Part shown: in pieces, positions 32,220 through 43,356 of the stretch | How the letters are laid out: each line of letters begins with the position of its first letter | Numbering within the stretch: position 1 is the first letter of the stretch | From: Hydrangea macrophylla | Taxonomy: Eukaryota; Streptophyta; Magnoliopsida; Cornales; Hydrangeaceae | Reading direction: 5' to 3' | DNA: 64,000 nucleotides | NCBI GenBank assembly: GCA_033977485.1 | Contig: CM066991.1 | Coordinates: 28,889,850-28,953,849 of the forward strand | Translations under genes and position numbers: made by a program | Notes under the pieces: generated by a model | What the model saw: only the letters and a program-made list of their open reading frames with translations | Told to the model about the DNA's origin: nothing | The model's database searches: none

Positions 32220-33857
32220 ATGTCCAATAATTCCATCGAGGGATTTTTTGGAAATCCATTCTACTTATCCAATTCTTCTAGTTCGATTAACCCTGTAGTT
32301 ACACCGATCGACTCTATGGCTGATAATCAAAGTGAAAACAGTGATAATGTGGTCGTACCAATCGACGATTCATTGCGTCCTTTGTGTGACCTCATGACAC
32401 CCGAACACGCGCCTACGGCATCTTGTATTCTTATTCCACCTCATACAGGCAAATTCCAATTTCGCAATGGAATGATTCAACTTCTTCCTACCTTTCATGG
32501 AATGGAGAGCGAGAAAGCGTATTTACATGTAAAGGACTTTGAAGATGTTTGTAAAACATTTTTGCAAAATTGTCCCGTAGATGTAACACGTCTAATGATG
32601 TTTCCTTTCACCTTGAAGGATAAAGCAAAAGCGTGGTTACTCACTTTAAAACCCAATTCAATCTACACGTGGCATGCAATGAACACTGCTTTCCTAAAGA
32701 AATTCTTCCCACCTCGCATGACCACCGAGCTTAAAAGACAAATAAACTCTTATAAACAAAAGAGCAATGAAACCTTCACCCAAACTTGGGAGCGTTTCAA
32801 GGATTTGCTACTCTCATGCCCACATCATAGGTACGAGAAATGGCGAACCATAAGCTATTTCTATGGAGGGTTGGATGGGAAAACTAAAAAGTTGGTCGAG
32901 ACCATGAGTTCAGGGCCTTTTCTTCGTAAAAACATGGAGGAGGCTGAAGCTCATTTTGAGTGGTTAGCCGAACATGCCCATGAATGGTCAAATTTAGATG
33001 ATGTCCCACGCTCACAGATCTCCTGTGTAGAAGAGAAAAGTTTATATCAACTGAAAAGTGAGGACCATCTGATGAATAAATATGAAGAACTAGCAAAGAA
33101 AGTGGAAGAATTGGGGATGAAAGGAGAGAGTTCTAGGCAGTTTTTGCCTGAAGAACCATGTGGCACATGTAATATGCTGGGACACACTACTCAATACTGT
33201 CCCAATGTGCCATACTTTCAAGAACAACCCCCCATAGAAATGAATGCCATGCAAGGGTATAGGGGGGCGGGGAATTCCTACAACAACTACAACTCACAAA
33301 ATAATAATAATAGATGGAATCACCCTGGGTTCGACTGGAAAAACAACGCTGGGACTCAAAACCAATGTCAACAACAACAGCCCTAGAATAACAATAATCA
33401 ACATCAAGGGCAATATAATAGGCAGTCCCAGCCATTTACTCAGAATAGAACAACCAACTACAACAATGCCCAACCCTCACATAATCAACAGGCAAATGTC
33501 TATGTGCCACCTCACAAGAAGGTGCAAGAGGACGATCCACTCTCTAACATGAATTTAACGCAACAGTTAATCCAAATGAAGAGCAAAATGTCTGCGACAT
33601 TAGAGAGGATGGATGCACGACAAGAGGGTTCGAGTGGCACATTTCCCGCTCAACCACTTCCAAACCCTAAGGGTTACAACAATGGCCCTCCTAATCATGA
33701 ACAGGCTAAAACTGTGACTACATTAAGAAGCGGCAAAGTCATAGGGCAAAACATGCCTCATTCTACTCCTGAGGAGTATGAAGAGGATGAAGTGATAATT
33801 AGGAGTAAACCATCCACTCAAGTAGAAGAGAGTCATCCACTAATGACAAACCATTAG
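32220..33857 (+). pseudogene. Element B: gag with one stop and a frameshift at the end
   Basis: ATG 32220 opens a 388-codon frame ended by TAG at 33384-33386; the same frame then runs on to 33857. The gag domain includes FRNGMIQLLPTFHGME, MFPFTLKDKAKAWLL and TWHAMNTAFLKKFFPPRM; the zinc knuckle CGTCNMLGHTTQYC is at residues 314-327. A Gln/Asn-rich stretch and SATLERMDARQEGSSGTFP follow. Relative to A, a one-base difference near 33830 shifts the frame just before protease. The first TAG is TAC in A, so gag was probably intact at insertion. Confidence 0.92.
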
Positions 33858-35122
33858 AACCAAACATGGACGCTTCTACAGAAGTAGAGGAAGTGGAAAG
33901 AAGGCCTGGAAAGGAGCCTGTCGTTAACGACTTACCTAAATGCCCTTTCCCTGCGCCGTACCCTTGAAGACTTAAGAAGCCCCGGAACGAGGCAAAGAAT
34001 CAGGAGTTTTTGGAGTTGTTTAAAAAAGTTAAAATCAATCTCCCGCTCCTAGATGCAATTAAACAAGTGCCGGCCTATGCTAAGTATCTTAAAGACTTAT
34101 GCACGGTCAAAAGGAGGCAAAGTGTGAAAAAACATGCTTATGTCGCTTTCCAAGAAAGTGCAATCATTCAAAATGAATTGCCTCCGAAGCTAAAAGACCC
34201 TGGCACCCCAACTGTCTCATACAGAATTGGGAATCAAAGGATAGACAACGCACTCCTTGATTTAGGAACGAGTGTAAATCGGCTGCCATACTCAGTATAT
34301 AAACAATTAGGGTTGGGTGAACTCAAACCCACCCGAGTTGCATTGCAACTGGCAGACAGGTCAGTCAAATATCCTAGAGGAATATTGGAGGATGTTCTGG
34401 TGCAAATAGACACGTTTGTCTTCCCGGTTGATTTTATGATTTTAGATACAGAACCTGTGTCTAACCCGTGTTCACAAATCCCGGTAATTTTTGGACGTCC
34501 ATTCCTCAATACCATTGATGCCACAATCAAAATAAGAAGTGGAATCATGAACATCGTATTCGGGAACATGACATTAAACGTCAAGATATTCTCAAATCCC
34601 CGACCTGAAGAATACGAGGATGACGAAGAAGTTAACTGCATCAAAACGGTCATCGAGGATGAGGCTGATCTTATTGAGTACAAAGATCCCTTGGAGGTAG
34701 TTGTGTCACAATTCGACACTACCTATTAGCCTAATGATTCTACCCCATTGGATGCTGCCCTGAATCACGCCTGCCTCATGATGGAAACCAAGGAGGAAGA
34801 GAGAGATGAATGCATGTGGGTCACACCATATGAACCTTTACCTCCAAAAACCACGTTAACTATGCCTTCAAATTTTTAGTTTCCTGATTTGGAATTAAAG
34901 GAGCTTCCAAAAGAGCTCAAATACGCTTTTCTGGGAACTGAGAAGACTTATCTTGTCATAATTTCATCTGCGTTAAATCCAGAACAAGAGGATAAGTTGA
35001 TTCAAATGCTCAAATTGCACAAGGGAGCATTGGGATGAACTATTGCCGACCTAAAAGGCATAAGCCCATCTATTTGCACCCATGAGATTTATCTAGAAGA
35101 AGACGCTAGACCTTCAAGGCAA
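33858..35122 (+). pseudogene. Element B: protease and N-terminal RT region
   Basis: Continues Gag-Pol after the frameshift. A TGA near 33966 (CAA in A) precedes an open stretch at 34010-34729 with LPLLDAIKQVPAYAKYLKDL and the protease core NALLDLGTSVNRLP, then VIFGRPFLNTIDATIKI. The active-site context is Asp-Leu-Gly, not Asp-Thr/Ser-Gly, as in A and C. Further stops are TAG at 34727-34729, TAG near 34878 and TGA near 35036 (TGG in A). The last part carries GIYP-like RT entry motifs that continue into the open pol stretch. Confidence 0.88.
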
Positions 35123-37790
35123 ATGCAGAGGCGTTTGAATCCAAATATGCAAGAAGTAGTGAAAAAAGAAGTCTTAAAACTTCTAGACATTGGGATAATA
35201 TACCCTATCTCTGACAGCCCTTGGGTTAGCCCTACACAGGTGGTGCCCAAAAAGGCGGGTATAACGGTTATCCCAAACAAAGACGGTGAACTAGTACCAA
35301 CACGCATTCCTACTGGATGGCGGATGTGTATTGATTACCGCAAGTTAAATACTGTGACCTGGAAAGACCACTTTCCATTGCCATTCATGGATCAGATGTT
35401 AGAGCGAGTGGCGGGTGATAAGTATTATTGTTTCTTGGACGGATACAGTGGTTACAACCAAATTGAAATAGCTCCTAAAGATCAGGAGAAAACAACATTC
35501 ACGTGTCCGTTCGGTACGTTCGCTTACCGCCACATGCCTTTTGGATTATGCAATGCACCCGCTACCTTTCAGCGGTGCATGCTAAGTATATTCGGTGACA
35601 TGGTCGAACAGATACTCGAGGTTTTTATGGACGATTTCTCAGTGTTCGGCCATAGTTTCAATAACTGCCTAGAAAACCTTAAGAAGGTGTTAGCGAGATG
35701 CGAGGACAAATACCTAGTATTAAACTGGGAAAAATGTCACTTTATGGTGACCAAAGGAATTGTCCTCGGCCACATTATCTCTGACAAAGGTATCCAAGTC
35801 GATAAAGCAAAAATCGATATTATTTCAAACTTACCAATTCCCCAAACAGTCCGAGACATCCGTTCTTTTCTGGGACATGCAAGGTTCTATCGATGCTTTA
35901 TCCAAAACTTTACTGCGATCTCTAGACCACTGTGCCAACTTCTAGTCAAAGATGCACCTTTTGAGTGGTCGGATAGCTGTCAGACATCTTTTGACGCACT
36001 GAAGGAACACCTTACCTCCGCACCAATAATACAGGCACCCGACTGGGGTTTTCCATTCGAGTTAATGTGCGATGCTAGTGACTACGCCATAGGCGCAGTC
36101 CTAGGACAGAGGAAGGACGAGAAGCCTTATGTTATCTACTATGCCAGCCGAACACTCAACGAAGCTCAAATGAACTATTCAACTACTGAAAAAGAGCTAC
36201 TGGTGATAGTCTTCGCTCTGGACAAATTCAGGTTTTATCTGATAGGGTCCCCAATAGTCTGTTTCACAGACCACTCGGCCCTCAAGTACCTGTTGTCTAA
36301 GAAAGACACAAAACAAAGGCTTATCCGTTGGATACTCCTACTCCAGGAATTCGATATCACTATCAAGGATAAAAAGGGAGTAGAGAATGTGGTTGCTGAC
36401 CACCTATCTAGGTTGACATTCACTGATAATACTGAGCCTATTCCAATCAAAGATGAATTCCTAGATGAGCAACTTATGGCAGTCTCGGGATTACCCTGGT
36501 ACGCGGACATAGTAAATTACCTGGCCGCAGGAGAAACTCCTAGACATTGGTCCAATCAAGACAGGAAGCGGTTCTTCTCTTTTACATGCCATTTCTTTTT
36601 CGATGACCCTTATTTATTCAAGTATTGTGTCGATCAGGTCATTAGGCGTTGCGTCCCTAATGAGGATATAACCATAATTCTAGCCTCATGCCACTCTGAA
36701 GCGTGTGGTGGCCATTTTTCTTCCCAAAAGACCGCACAAAAAGTCTTACATAGCGGATTTTATTGGCCCACCATATTCAAGGACACTTACTCTTTCTGCA
36801 AATCGTGCGAACGCTGTCAAAAGCTAGGTACAATTTCAAAAAGAAATTCTATGCCCTTAACCCCTATTATCACAATTGAAATATTCGATTATTGGGGCAT
36901 AGACTTTATGGGCCCGTTCCCTAAATCTAACAATTGCGAATACATACTCCTAGCTGTGGAGTACGTATCAAAATGGGTGGAAGCAATACCGACGAGACGC
37001 AATGACCACAAAACAGTCATGTCTTTTCTTAAGGAAAACATTTTATCGCGTTTCGGTACCCCAAAAGCATTATTAAGTGACCAAGGCAAGTATTTTTGCA
37101 ACAAGCCTTTGGAAGCACTACTCAAGAAATATGGGGTGTACCATAAAATCGCTCTAGCGTACCACCCACAAACAAACGGGCAGGCGGAGTTGGCTAACTG
37201 TGAAATCAAACATATACTTGAAAAAATGGTTAGTTTTATCAGGAAAGATTGGGCCTATAAATTGACTGACGCTCTGTGGGCGTACCGTACTGCCTACAAG
37301 ACAAATCTGGGAATGTCTCCTTATCGGCTAGTGTATGGTAAGGCTTGTCACCTCCCCGTTGAGATTGAGCATAAAGCTTATTGGGCAACACGCGCATTAA
37401 ATTTTGACATTAAGGAGGGAGGAAATCTCCGGAAACTCCAGTTGGCTGAATTGGAAGAAATCCATCGAGATGCATACGACAATGCCAAACTCTACAAGGA
37501 ACGGTTGAAGGCACACCACGATCAAACTATCATTCGTAAATCTTTCGAGCCAGGGCAGAAAGTTTTATTATATGATTCACGCCTTCACCTCTTCCCAGGC
37601 AAACTCCGATCTCGGTAGACAGGACCTTTCACAGTCAAATCTGTCTTTCCACACGGGGCGGTTGAGCTATTTAACCCTAAGAACGACGGAAGTTTCAAAG
37701 TCAATGGCCAAAGATTGAAACCGTTCTTAGAAGATTTTTAACCCGAAGTCGAGCACATCCAACTGGATGAGCCCGACTATACTTCAAATT
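35123..37790 (+). pseudogene. Element B: RT, RNase H and integrase (831 codons open, then two stops)
   Basis: Best preserved pol in the window. [27 protein letters not shown] and [11 protein letters not shown] with the catalytic MDD at residues 169-171. RNase [18 protein letters not shown] through ADHLSRL. Integrase: zinc domain with CHSEACGGH and CERCQ, then catalytic Asp594 (GIDFMGP), Asp653 (LLSDQG) and Glu689 (NGQAEL), a canonical D-x58-D-x35-E. A TAG at 37616-37618 (TGG in A) cuts the C-terminal domain, which reads on in frame with one more TAA near 37740 and ends at TAA 37788-37790. No chromodomain follows. The true polyprotein starts upstream, so the ATG at 35123 is only the first Met of the open part. 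Confidence 0.93.
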
Positions 37791-37935
37791 AAAATGCCAA
37801 AGTGTGTTCTCCCAATGTTGTTGTACTTTTCTTTTCCTGCATTTCATTTTGTTTTATCTTTTGTCTGTCTTTATGAATGTGACCTCTATCCTTAATCTGC
37901 TATTTCATGATGTCTTTCCCTTGCAGGATATCAAA

Positions 37936-38859
37936 ATGCGGGATGATGACGTTCATTCTATAGGGTCCTGGGCTGATTCTGAATATCAGAACCCACCTTG
38001 GACTGCCGACGAGATAGCATTCTACTTATCTCCTTATCAAGGACCAGGGGCAGATGATGTGGTGGACCTGACCTATGGATACATCCCTTATGATCCTGCT
38101 CTCCTCCAAATTAACCCTTTCGAGCATATGGACCTTTCTGGTGAGGAAGGAGAACCTGAAGGGTATGCTGTTGGAGAAGTGGATGACGCACTACTGGAAC
38201 AATGGGAAAACGACTCAATGTGGGAGCCATGGGAAGAAGAGGACCTACAAGATGTGGTGTCTGAACGCCACAACATGGTTTTCACGTATGTTGATGACTT
38301 CATAGTCATCCATGTTGTTCCCTACATCAATGAGTATGTCAGCTACTTGCTGTTCAGGCTTCAATGCCCTCTTTCAGCTAGTGCACCTGGGGATATCTGG
38401 CCAATAGTGAGGTGAACTTTGTGTCACATTCCTTTCTTTTCCTTTTCGTTTTGCTTTATTTATCTCATCCTTTTTATTTATCTCTTGTTAACGTATTTTC
38501 TCCATTTTTCTTTGTTGTTTTGTTTTCCTTTGTCAGGAATATCACTATGAATCTACCGATCCCACCGCTATATCTTCCACATCAGCTCTTTCATGGGTAT
38601 GGGCCATACATACGGTCTCCGAATACTCCATCGCAAGAGGAAAGTCCGTTACACATTCATACTCCTTTATCCTTGTCTCCATGCGGATCACCTCTTGCCT
38701 ATGATATCAATTCCTTTTAGAGTTCAGACTTGCTTGATGATGTCCTCGTTGCTTTTCGACTGTTCTGGGAGAGGGAATCATCAAGTTTAGACTCTTCATT
38801 TGAAGTTCGGGTGGCAAAAGAAGCTGTGGAGGAGGATATTTTTCTGTTTGATGAATAGT
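37936..38859 (+). pseudogene. Element B: ORFx, acidic two-exon ORF after integrase
   Basis: Not a recognised family. Exon 1 follows CCCTTGCAG|GATATC (acceptor ends 37926), starts MRDDDVHSIGSWADS at ATG 37936, and is strongly acidic (GEEGEPEGYAVGEVDDALL, WEPWEEEDLQDV). It ends at GTGAG|GTGAAC (38411/38412). A 125-bp intron ends TTTGTCAG at 38536, and exon 2 continues in the same frame with NITMNLPIPPLYLPHQLF and PYIRSPNTPSQEESP. A TAG at 38718-38720 interrupts it; homology with A continues to TAG 38857-38859. Without splicing, exon 1 would end at TGA 38413-38415. The acceptor before exon 1 suggests a spliced subgenomic RNA. The acidic, Trp-dotted sequence could be an interaction or activation domain; this is a guess. 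Confidence 0.7.
38412..38536 (+). other. Intron within B's ORFx
   Basis: 125 bp, pyrimidine- and T-rich, borders GTGAG|GTGAAC and TTTCCTTTGTCAG|GAAT. Removal joins the codon AG+G (Arg) and keeps the frame. In A the donor is kept but the acceptor is lost. Confidence 0.65.
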
Positions 38860-39172
38860 GTTTCACTTCCAATTATTTTATGTAATTTCCTATCTGCTTT
38901 AATAAATTGGAGTGTATTCTTGGACAAAGTGTTTTTAATTTCAGTTTTATTTTAATTTTCTTTTTCAATAAGGGTTTAAATACCACTTGTGGGGGCACTG
39001 ATATTGCACATGGATGCTATTTTAAGGATTTATATAAATTTGCAATTATTTACTATGAGGGTGAGTTTTTTGTCAATACACTATTTTATCATGCTACTGT
39101 ATGTCCACAATAACATGGGTCAGTTGGGAGTACTTTATTCTTCCATCTTGTGGTATATTGGAATTTTTGATT

Positions 39173-39288
39173 TCGATCGATCGAACTATTTCGATCAATC
39201 GACGGTTTCATGTCCTCGATCGCTTGGAACATATCTCAATCGATTGACTGTTAGATCGATCGAACCTTTCTCGATCGATCGAGACTGG
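39173..39288. promoter_or_regulatory. Internal palindrome cluster upstream of B's ORFy leader
   Basis: TCGATCGATCGAA, TCGATCAATCGA, CAATCGATTG, GATCGATCGAAC and TCGATCGATCGAG sites, followed within ten bases by TATTTTAA (39290-39297), a weak TATA-like sequence, and a CT-rich tract that could be a 5' UTR. Same position as the cluster at 25685 in A. Confidence 0.4.
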
Positions 39289-39482
39289 TATTTTAACAAG
39301 GCGTCTAGCGTACACTTCATCAGTCTCTTCTTCTCTCCCTCACGCTCAAGCGATCGGAGACAGAGGGACTCGTTTCTTTCTTCGGACCTCCCTACACACA
39401 CCCGCATCAATTAAAGGATACCTGGTCCCCCTTGATCGTCATCTGCTTCATCAACCCCCATCTACTTAGCACGTATCTCGAG

Positions 39483-39832
39483 GTTAGCCCTGCGACCCTC
39501 CCTCGATTTCTTTTCATTTCAATTCTAGTTAGGGGTGCCCCCATTGGTTATTACAACATTTTTTCTTTGAGTTTCGTTCTTGTTTTTTGTTTATGCGGGC
39601 TCTTTCTGTTCTCGATAGTGGTCACCGCACATCCGCTGTGTTTGATCGATCGAACAAGTCTCGAGCGATCGAACCCAGCCCTTTTTCAATCGATCGAACC
39701 AGTCTCGAGCGATCGAAACCCTACCATTCTCAATCGATCGAACTCAGTTCGATCGGTCGAACTTTAGCAGTTTCAGTTTCTTTTCTTTTATTTCCTGTAT
39801 TGATTTTCTTCTCTGTTTTTCTTCTATTCTAG
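39483..39832 (+). other. Probable leader intron of B's ORFy
   Basis: 350 bp between CTCGAG|GTTAGC and TTCTATTCTAG|GGC, ending ten bases before ATG 39843. It contains a second palindrome cluster (39643-39756). The donor is GTTAGC here and GTGAGC in A. Confidence 0.58.
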
Positions 39833-39842
39833 GGCTGTCACT

Positions 39843-41225
39843 ATGGACCCTGTCACGGGGTATCACAAGGAGAAGCCGCTCGACCTAGCCATACTGGACC
39901 CCGTACCTGATCACGGGTTTCGGAGCCCCGTGGAGCTTATATGGTTTAACCGGTACTTCGATACGTGGAAAGTGATGCTAGAGCGACCACTCGAGTATGT
40001 GTGGCTATCCGCTCCATGGTTCCTGGCTCGACTCCGCGGCATGCCACTTTGGTTCGCAATGTTGACCTAAACGAAGAGAATCAACATAAATTGGGTTCGT
40101 GAAGCTTGTTCGTCGATGATCAAGGATCCAGCGGCTCCATACACATACAGATCATTCTTTCGTGGCAGGGAGATCATTTTCAGCCCTGCCATAGTTTCTT
40201 CCACTTTGGGCATCCCCGGGGTACCTGATTGTTATTATCCTCGTCCTCCAGATGCCCCAGTGACTCCTCCATCCACCGTTATCCGTGAGCTTACAGGAGG
40301 TGCCGTTCAGTTTTGGAACGGCCAATCGAACATCGAGGATAAGTTTCTGACCGACAAGTATCACCTCCTCCACCTCGCCCTGGTCAATTGCATCCTGATG
40401 ACTTCGTACCACGAGAAGTTCGCAGCGTGGTATGCGCAGGCCCTTTACTCTATTGGGACAGGGCAGTGCGTCTGCCTGTCTCGCCTATATATCAACTTCT
40501 TCGTTCAGCCCACACGATACATTATCGCTAAGCGCCATCTGAAAGGCGCTTGGCCCATACAGCGGTTTGTGGAGCGGGCTGGACTCTTGCCATTATCCAT
40601 AGATACGATTCTTCAAGCCTCCAGTCAATTTGGTGAGACAGCGGCCCGTCGTTCAGATGCACAAAAAAAGAGGAAAGCAAAAGGGAAGGCGAAGGTTCGA
40701 GCAAAGAGGAGGCGAGGTGATGGCACTGACACTGAGGGTGCAGCTTCAGGGATGCCGACAGAGGCTGAGGAGCTTGATTCTGATGACGAGGTTGATCCTC
40801 GGGTTGAGATTGCACAGTTTGAGCTGAGACAGCGATCTCAGGCTCAAACTCAGGCCCAGGGAGAGTCTTCTTCATCCGTGCCTCTCCCGACTGTTCACGA
40901 GTTGTTATTGGAGGAGCGAGAGGCTCGGATCAGACTTGAGGGCCGAGTGGGCCACATGACGACTTTGCTAGAGTCCATCTTGATCCAGTTGGGGGTTGAC
41001 CAGTCATTACATACACCTTCACCTACCCCTACTGCACCGCCACTGGCTGATCCTTCTGCACCATCATCATCAGCGGCACCACCTTCTGTGGAGCCCCCAC
41101 TTCCACCACCTCCAGTCGAGACTGTGAGAGACCCGGCGACAGCTCGTCCTGTTGCTGAGAGTGGAGTTGAGGATACCCCCGATGTGTTGATAGAGATAGT
41201 GTTTCATGTCGCGGATGATGTTTAG
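39843..41225 (+). pseudogene. Element B: ORFy, 461-codon 3' ORF with one stop
   Basis: Extra sense ORF between integrase and the 3' LTR. A TAA at 40068-40070 is the only break. The N-terminal half starts MDPVTGYHKEKPLDLA and has WFNRYFDTWKVMLERPLE. The middle half (YRSFFRGREIIFSPAI, LHLALVNCILMTSYHEKFA, AWYAQALYSIGTGQ, FVERAGLLPLS) resembles the 'putative plant transposon protein' domain of Athila-like 3' ORFs. After this come a basic nuclear-localisation-like block (KRKAKGKAKVRAKRRR), an acidic segment (EELDSDDEVD), a probable coiled coil (ELLLEEREARIRLEGRVGHM) and a Pro/Ser/Ala-rich tail. There is no signal peptide and no convincing membrane helix, which argues against an envelope protein. 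Role unknown; nuclear targeting is inferred. Confidence 0.72.
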
Positions 41226-43342
41226 GTCATGATTTTGAGAGCGTTTGGAGAGTTTTGTTGTATCTTTTCTTTCTTATTTCTATCTCTCTGCTCTCTCTTT
41301 TTATTTTTGGTTTTTGGATTATGTGGGACTATCGGTGGCTATGTTTTTGGACTGTTGGGTGTTTTGAGTTGTATGACCTCTATTATCACTGCCCTGTCAT
41401 TTCCATTTCTTTACTTTTATAGTGATCAGTTCTATTTTTATTCATAGATGATACGCTTATTTTACCTTTGTATATCTTTTGTTTGATCTTGCTTGGTTGG
41501 AGATTGTATGTTTCTTTACAGATTGTTACGCTTGCAGATTATTGAGTTGCTTTATCAGGTGATATCTTTCTATCTATTGTTGAAAATCACTTACTAAGGA
41601 CATTGCAATTTTCAATTGGGGGTGGGATATAGATAGATAATCACCTGTGCGTATATTGTACATAGCAATCTGGATCACTCTATCTATTGGCAAACATCAT
41701 ATACAATCTCCATTATTTAAAAAAAACAAAAAACTATCAACCAAGTCTTGGAATTAATTGAGTAGATTAATTTTAAATTTTCTCTTCTATTTAGCTGCTG
41801 TCAAGCAATAACATAACCATTTTATTCTCATCTTTTTATGAATTAAGTTCATGTGTTTTTCTAATTTCTCTAGGATAAATGCATATGTTGACCACCTTTG
41901 TATCCAAATTATTTGCACATACTAGTAGCTATGCAAAAAACTTTAAATAAGAGTTAATACGGCTATTATACTTTAAAGAATGAAGTAGTGGAAACTAGTT
42001 ACCCTTAGTGAGCTTTTGAAACCAATCTTCAATTCTGAGGGAATTATCACATTAAAAATTTAAATTGTTTTAATTGAAAATACCGATTAATTTCGTTGAC
42101 TGGTCTCTAGTTCTTCATGTTGGCTGTTTATTAGAGGAGAACGTTCAGGATTTACCAATTCAACTCAATGAACATGTAAGTGTTAGAATTAAGAAGTTGA
42201 GAAAATGACTTAAGCCATCGTATTTGTTCTTTACTTTCTCCATTTACCTTTATCAACACCTCTAAATATATGTTGTTATTAACCCCATACCTAGTAAACA
42301 CTATCAAATCCTCCATTAAAAAATTGAAATTCCTGACTTTATACCTTGACCTAAATATACCCTATTGCATATCTAAGGTGGTTAAATTGTAAAGTATATT
42401 ATGAGGAAAGAGTAGTTGTGGATGGGGCGCCATAGGTTAAAAAAAAAAAAAAAAAGAAGGATGATATGTATGAGGATGGTTGGATTTGCATGAAGAAATT
42501 ATTAAATATAGCCTCCTGTTGAAGATGTGCAAGTTCTTACTCTTTCATTTCTACCCTACCAAATAAAAAAAATCCGTCAAGTCAAAGTCTTAATGATTTT
42601 CAACAACTCGGTTCAAACATGAAAGTGTAAGTTGAGTTATCCACGGTATTTTGCTCCTCTAGTAAGTAGTATTCCGTTCATGAGACTATACACTCTAAAA
42701 TGTTCGTCTCTTATAGAGTCGAGTATGAAAGCATTAGTATCTGAAAAATCGCTTCTATCAAGCTTTCATACCATGTGCGATTATCATTCACCAAGTTTCT
42801 GTGAGATGTTCATTTCTGAGTGAAATAACTAAATGAGAATTGAGTTGAGACTACAAGTTCTAAGAGTATGATAGTTTAAACAGCTCTAAATAAAGTTCAA
42901 TGTATAGCTGTTAATTTCACACACACACGGATACATGGATGTGATGCTTATGTTATTTTTATCTTAGTGACATGAGGAACATGTGCATTTCTTTCATGGT
43001 TTGAATGAGGATGATATGATTTGTGGAGCTAAATTAACAGTTGAATAATAGAGATTGTTTAAGAGTATTCTATATCTTTTTGGAGCTTAATCAGAGAATT
43101 TTGTGGGTATATTCACTGCAAACCCTCACGAGACAACACTCGTCCACTAGGGGAAACCTAGGGGTTTAACGGCTTGTTGTATTAGCTAAGTGCAACCGCG
43201 ATTCCTGCGAAAGTGAGTTAGGTAGTTTTCGTTCTTGTTATTTTAGAACAGTTAATCTGGATCGAGTTACTTTAGTTTTTCGAGTACAGTTTTAGTTTAG
43301 CTTGATTTTATTTTCGCTCTATTGCTAGGGACTAGCAATTCG
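41226..43342 (+). other. Element B: 3' untranslated region
   Basis: 2.1 kb of AT-rich sequence without a supportable gene. It is conserved with A (45527-47676) including a long hairpin at 41556-41647 and a block before the polypurine tract at about 43121-43225 (CCCTCACGAGAC, ACGGCTTGTTG), also present in C. The 62-63 codon ORFs at 42632 (B) and 46973 (A) are alike but diverge by frameshift at their ends. Confidence 0.75.
41556..41647 (+). other. Conserved hairpin in B's 3' UTR
   Basis: CAGGTGATATCTTTCTATCTAT pairs with ATAGATAGATAATCACCTG across about 50 bases. The loop includes GAAAATCAC and CAATTTTCAATTGGGGG. The same structure is at 45869-45960 in A. Confidence 0.6.
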
Positions 43343-43356
43343 CTAGTTGGGGGTTG
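43343..43356 (+). other. Element B: polypurine tract
   Basis: TAGTTGGGGGTTG directly before the 3' LTR start TGACAAG. Identical in A (47677-47691) and similar in C (TTTGGGGGTG). Confidence 0.75.

Noticed and set aside
39843..41225. Envelope glycoprotein call for ORFy
   Set aside because: No signal peptide, membrane helix or Cys pattern; basic and Pro-rich regions instead.
42632..42823. Similar 61-63 codon ORFs in the 3' UTRs of B (42632) and A (46973)
   Set aside because: Similarity follows from shared UTR ancestry; the ends differ by frameshift, and nothing suggests protein-level constraint.
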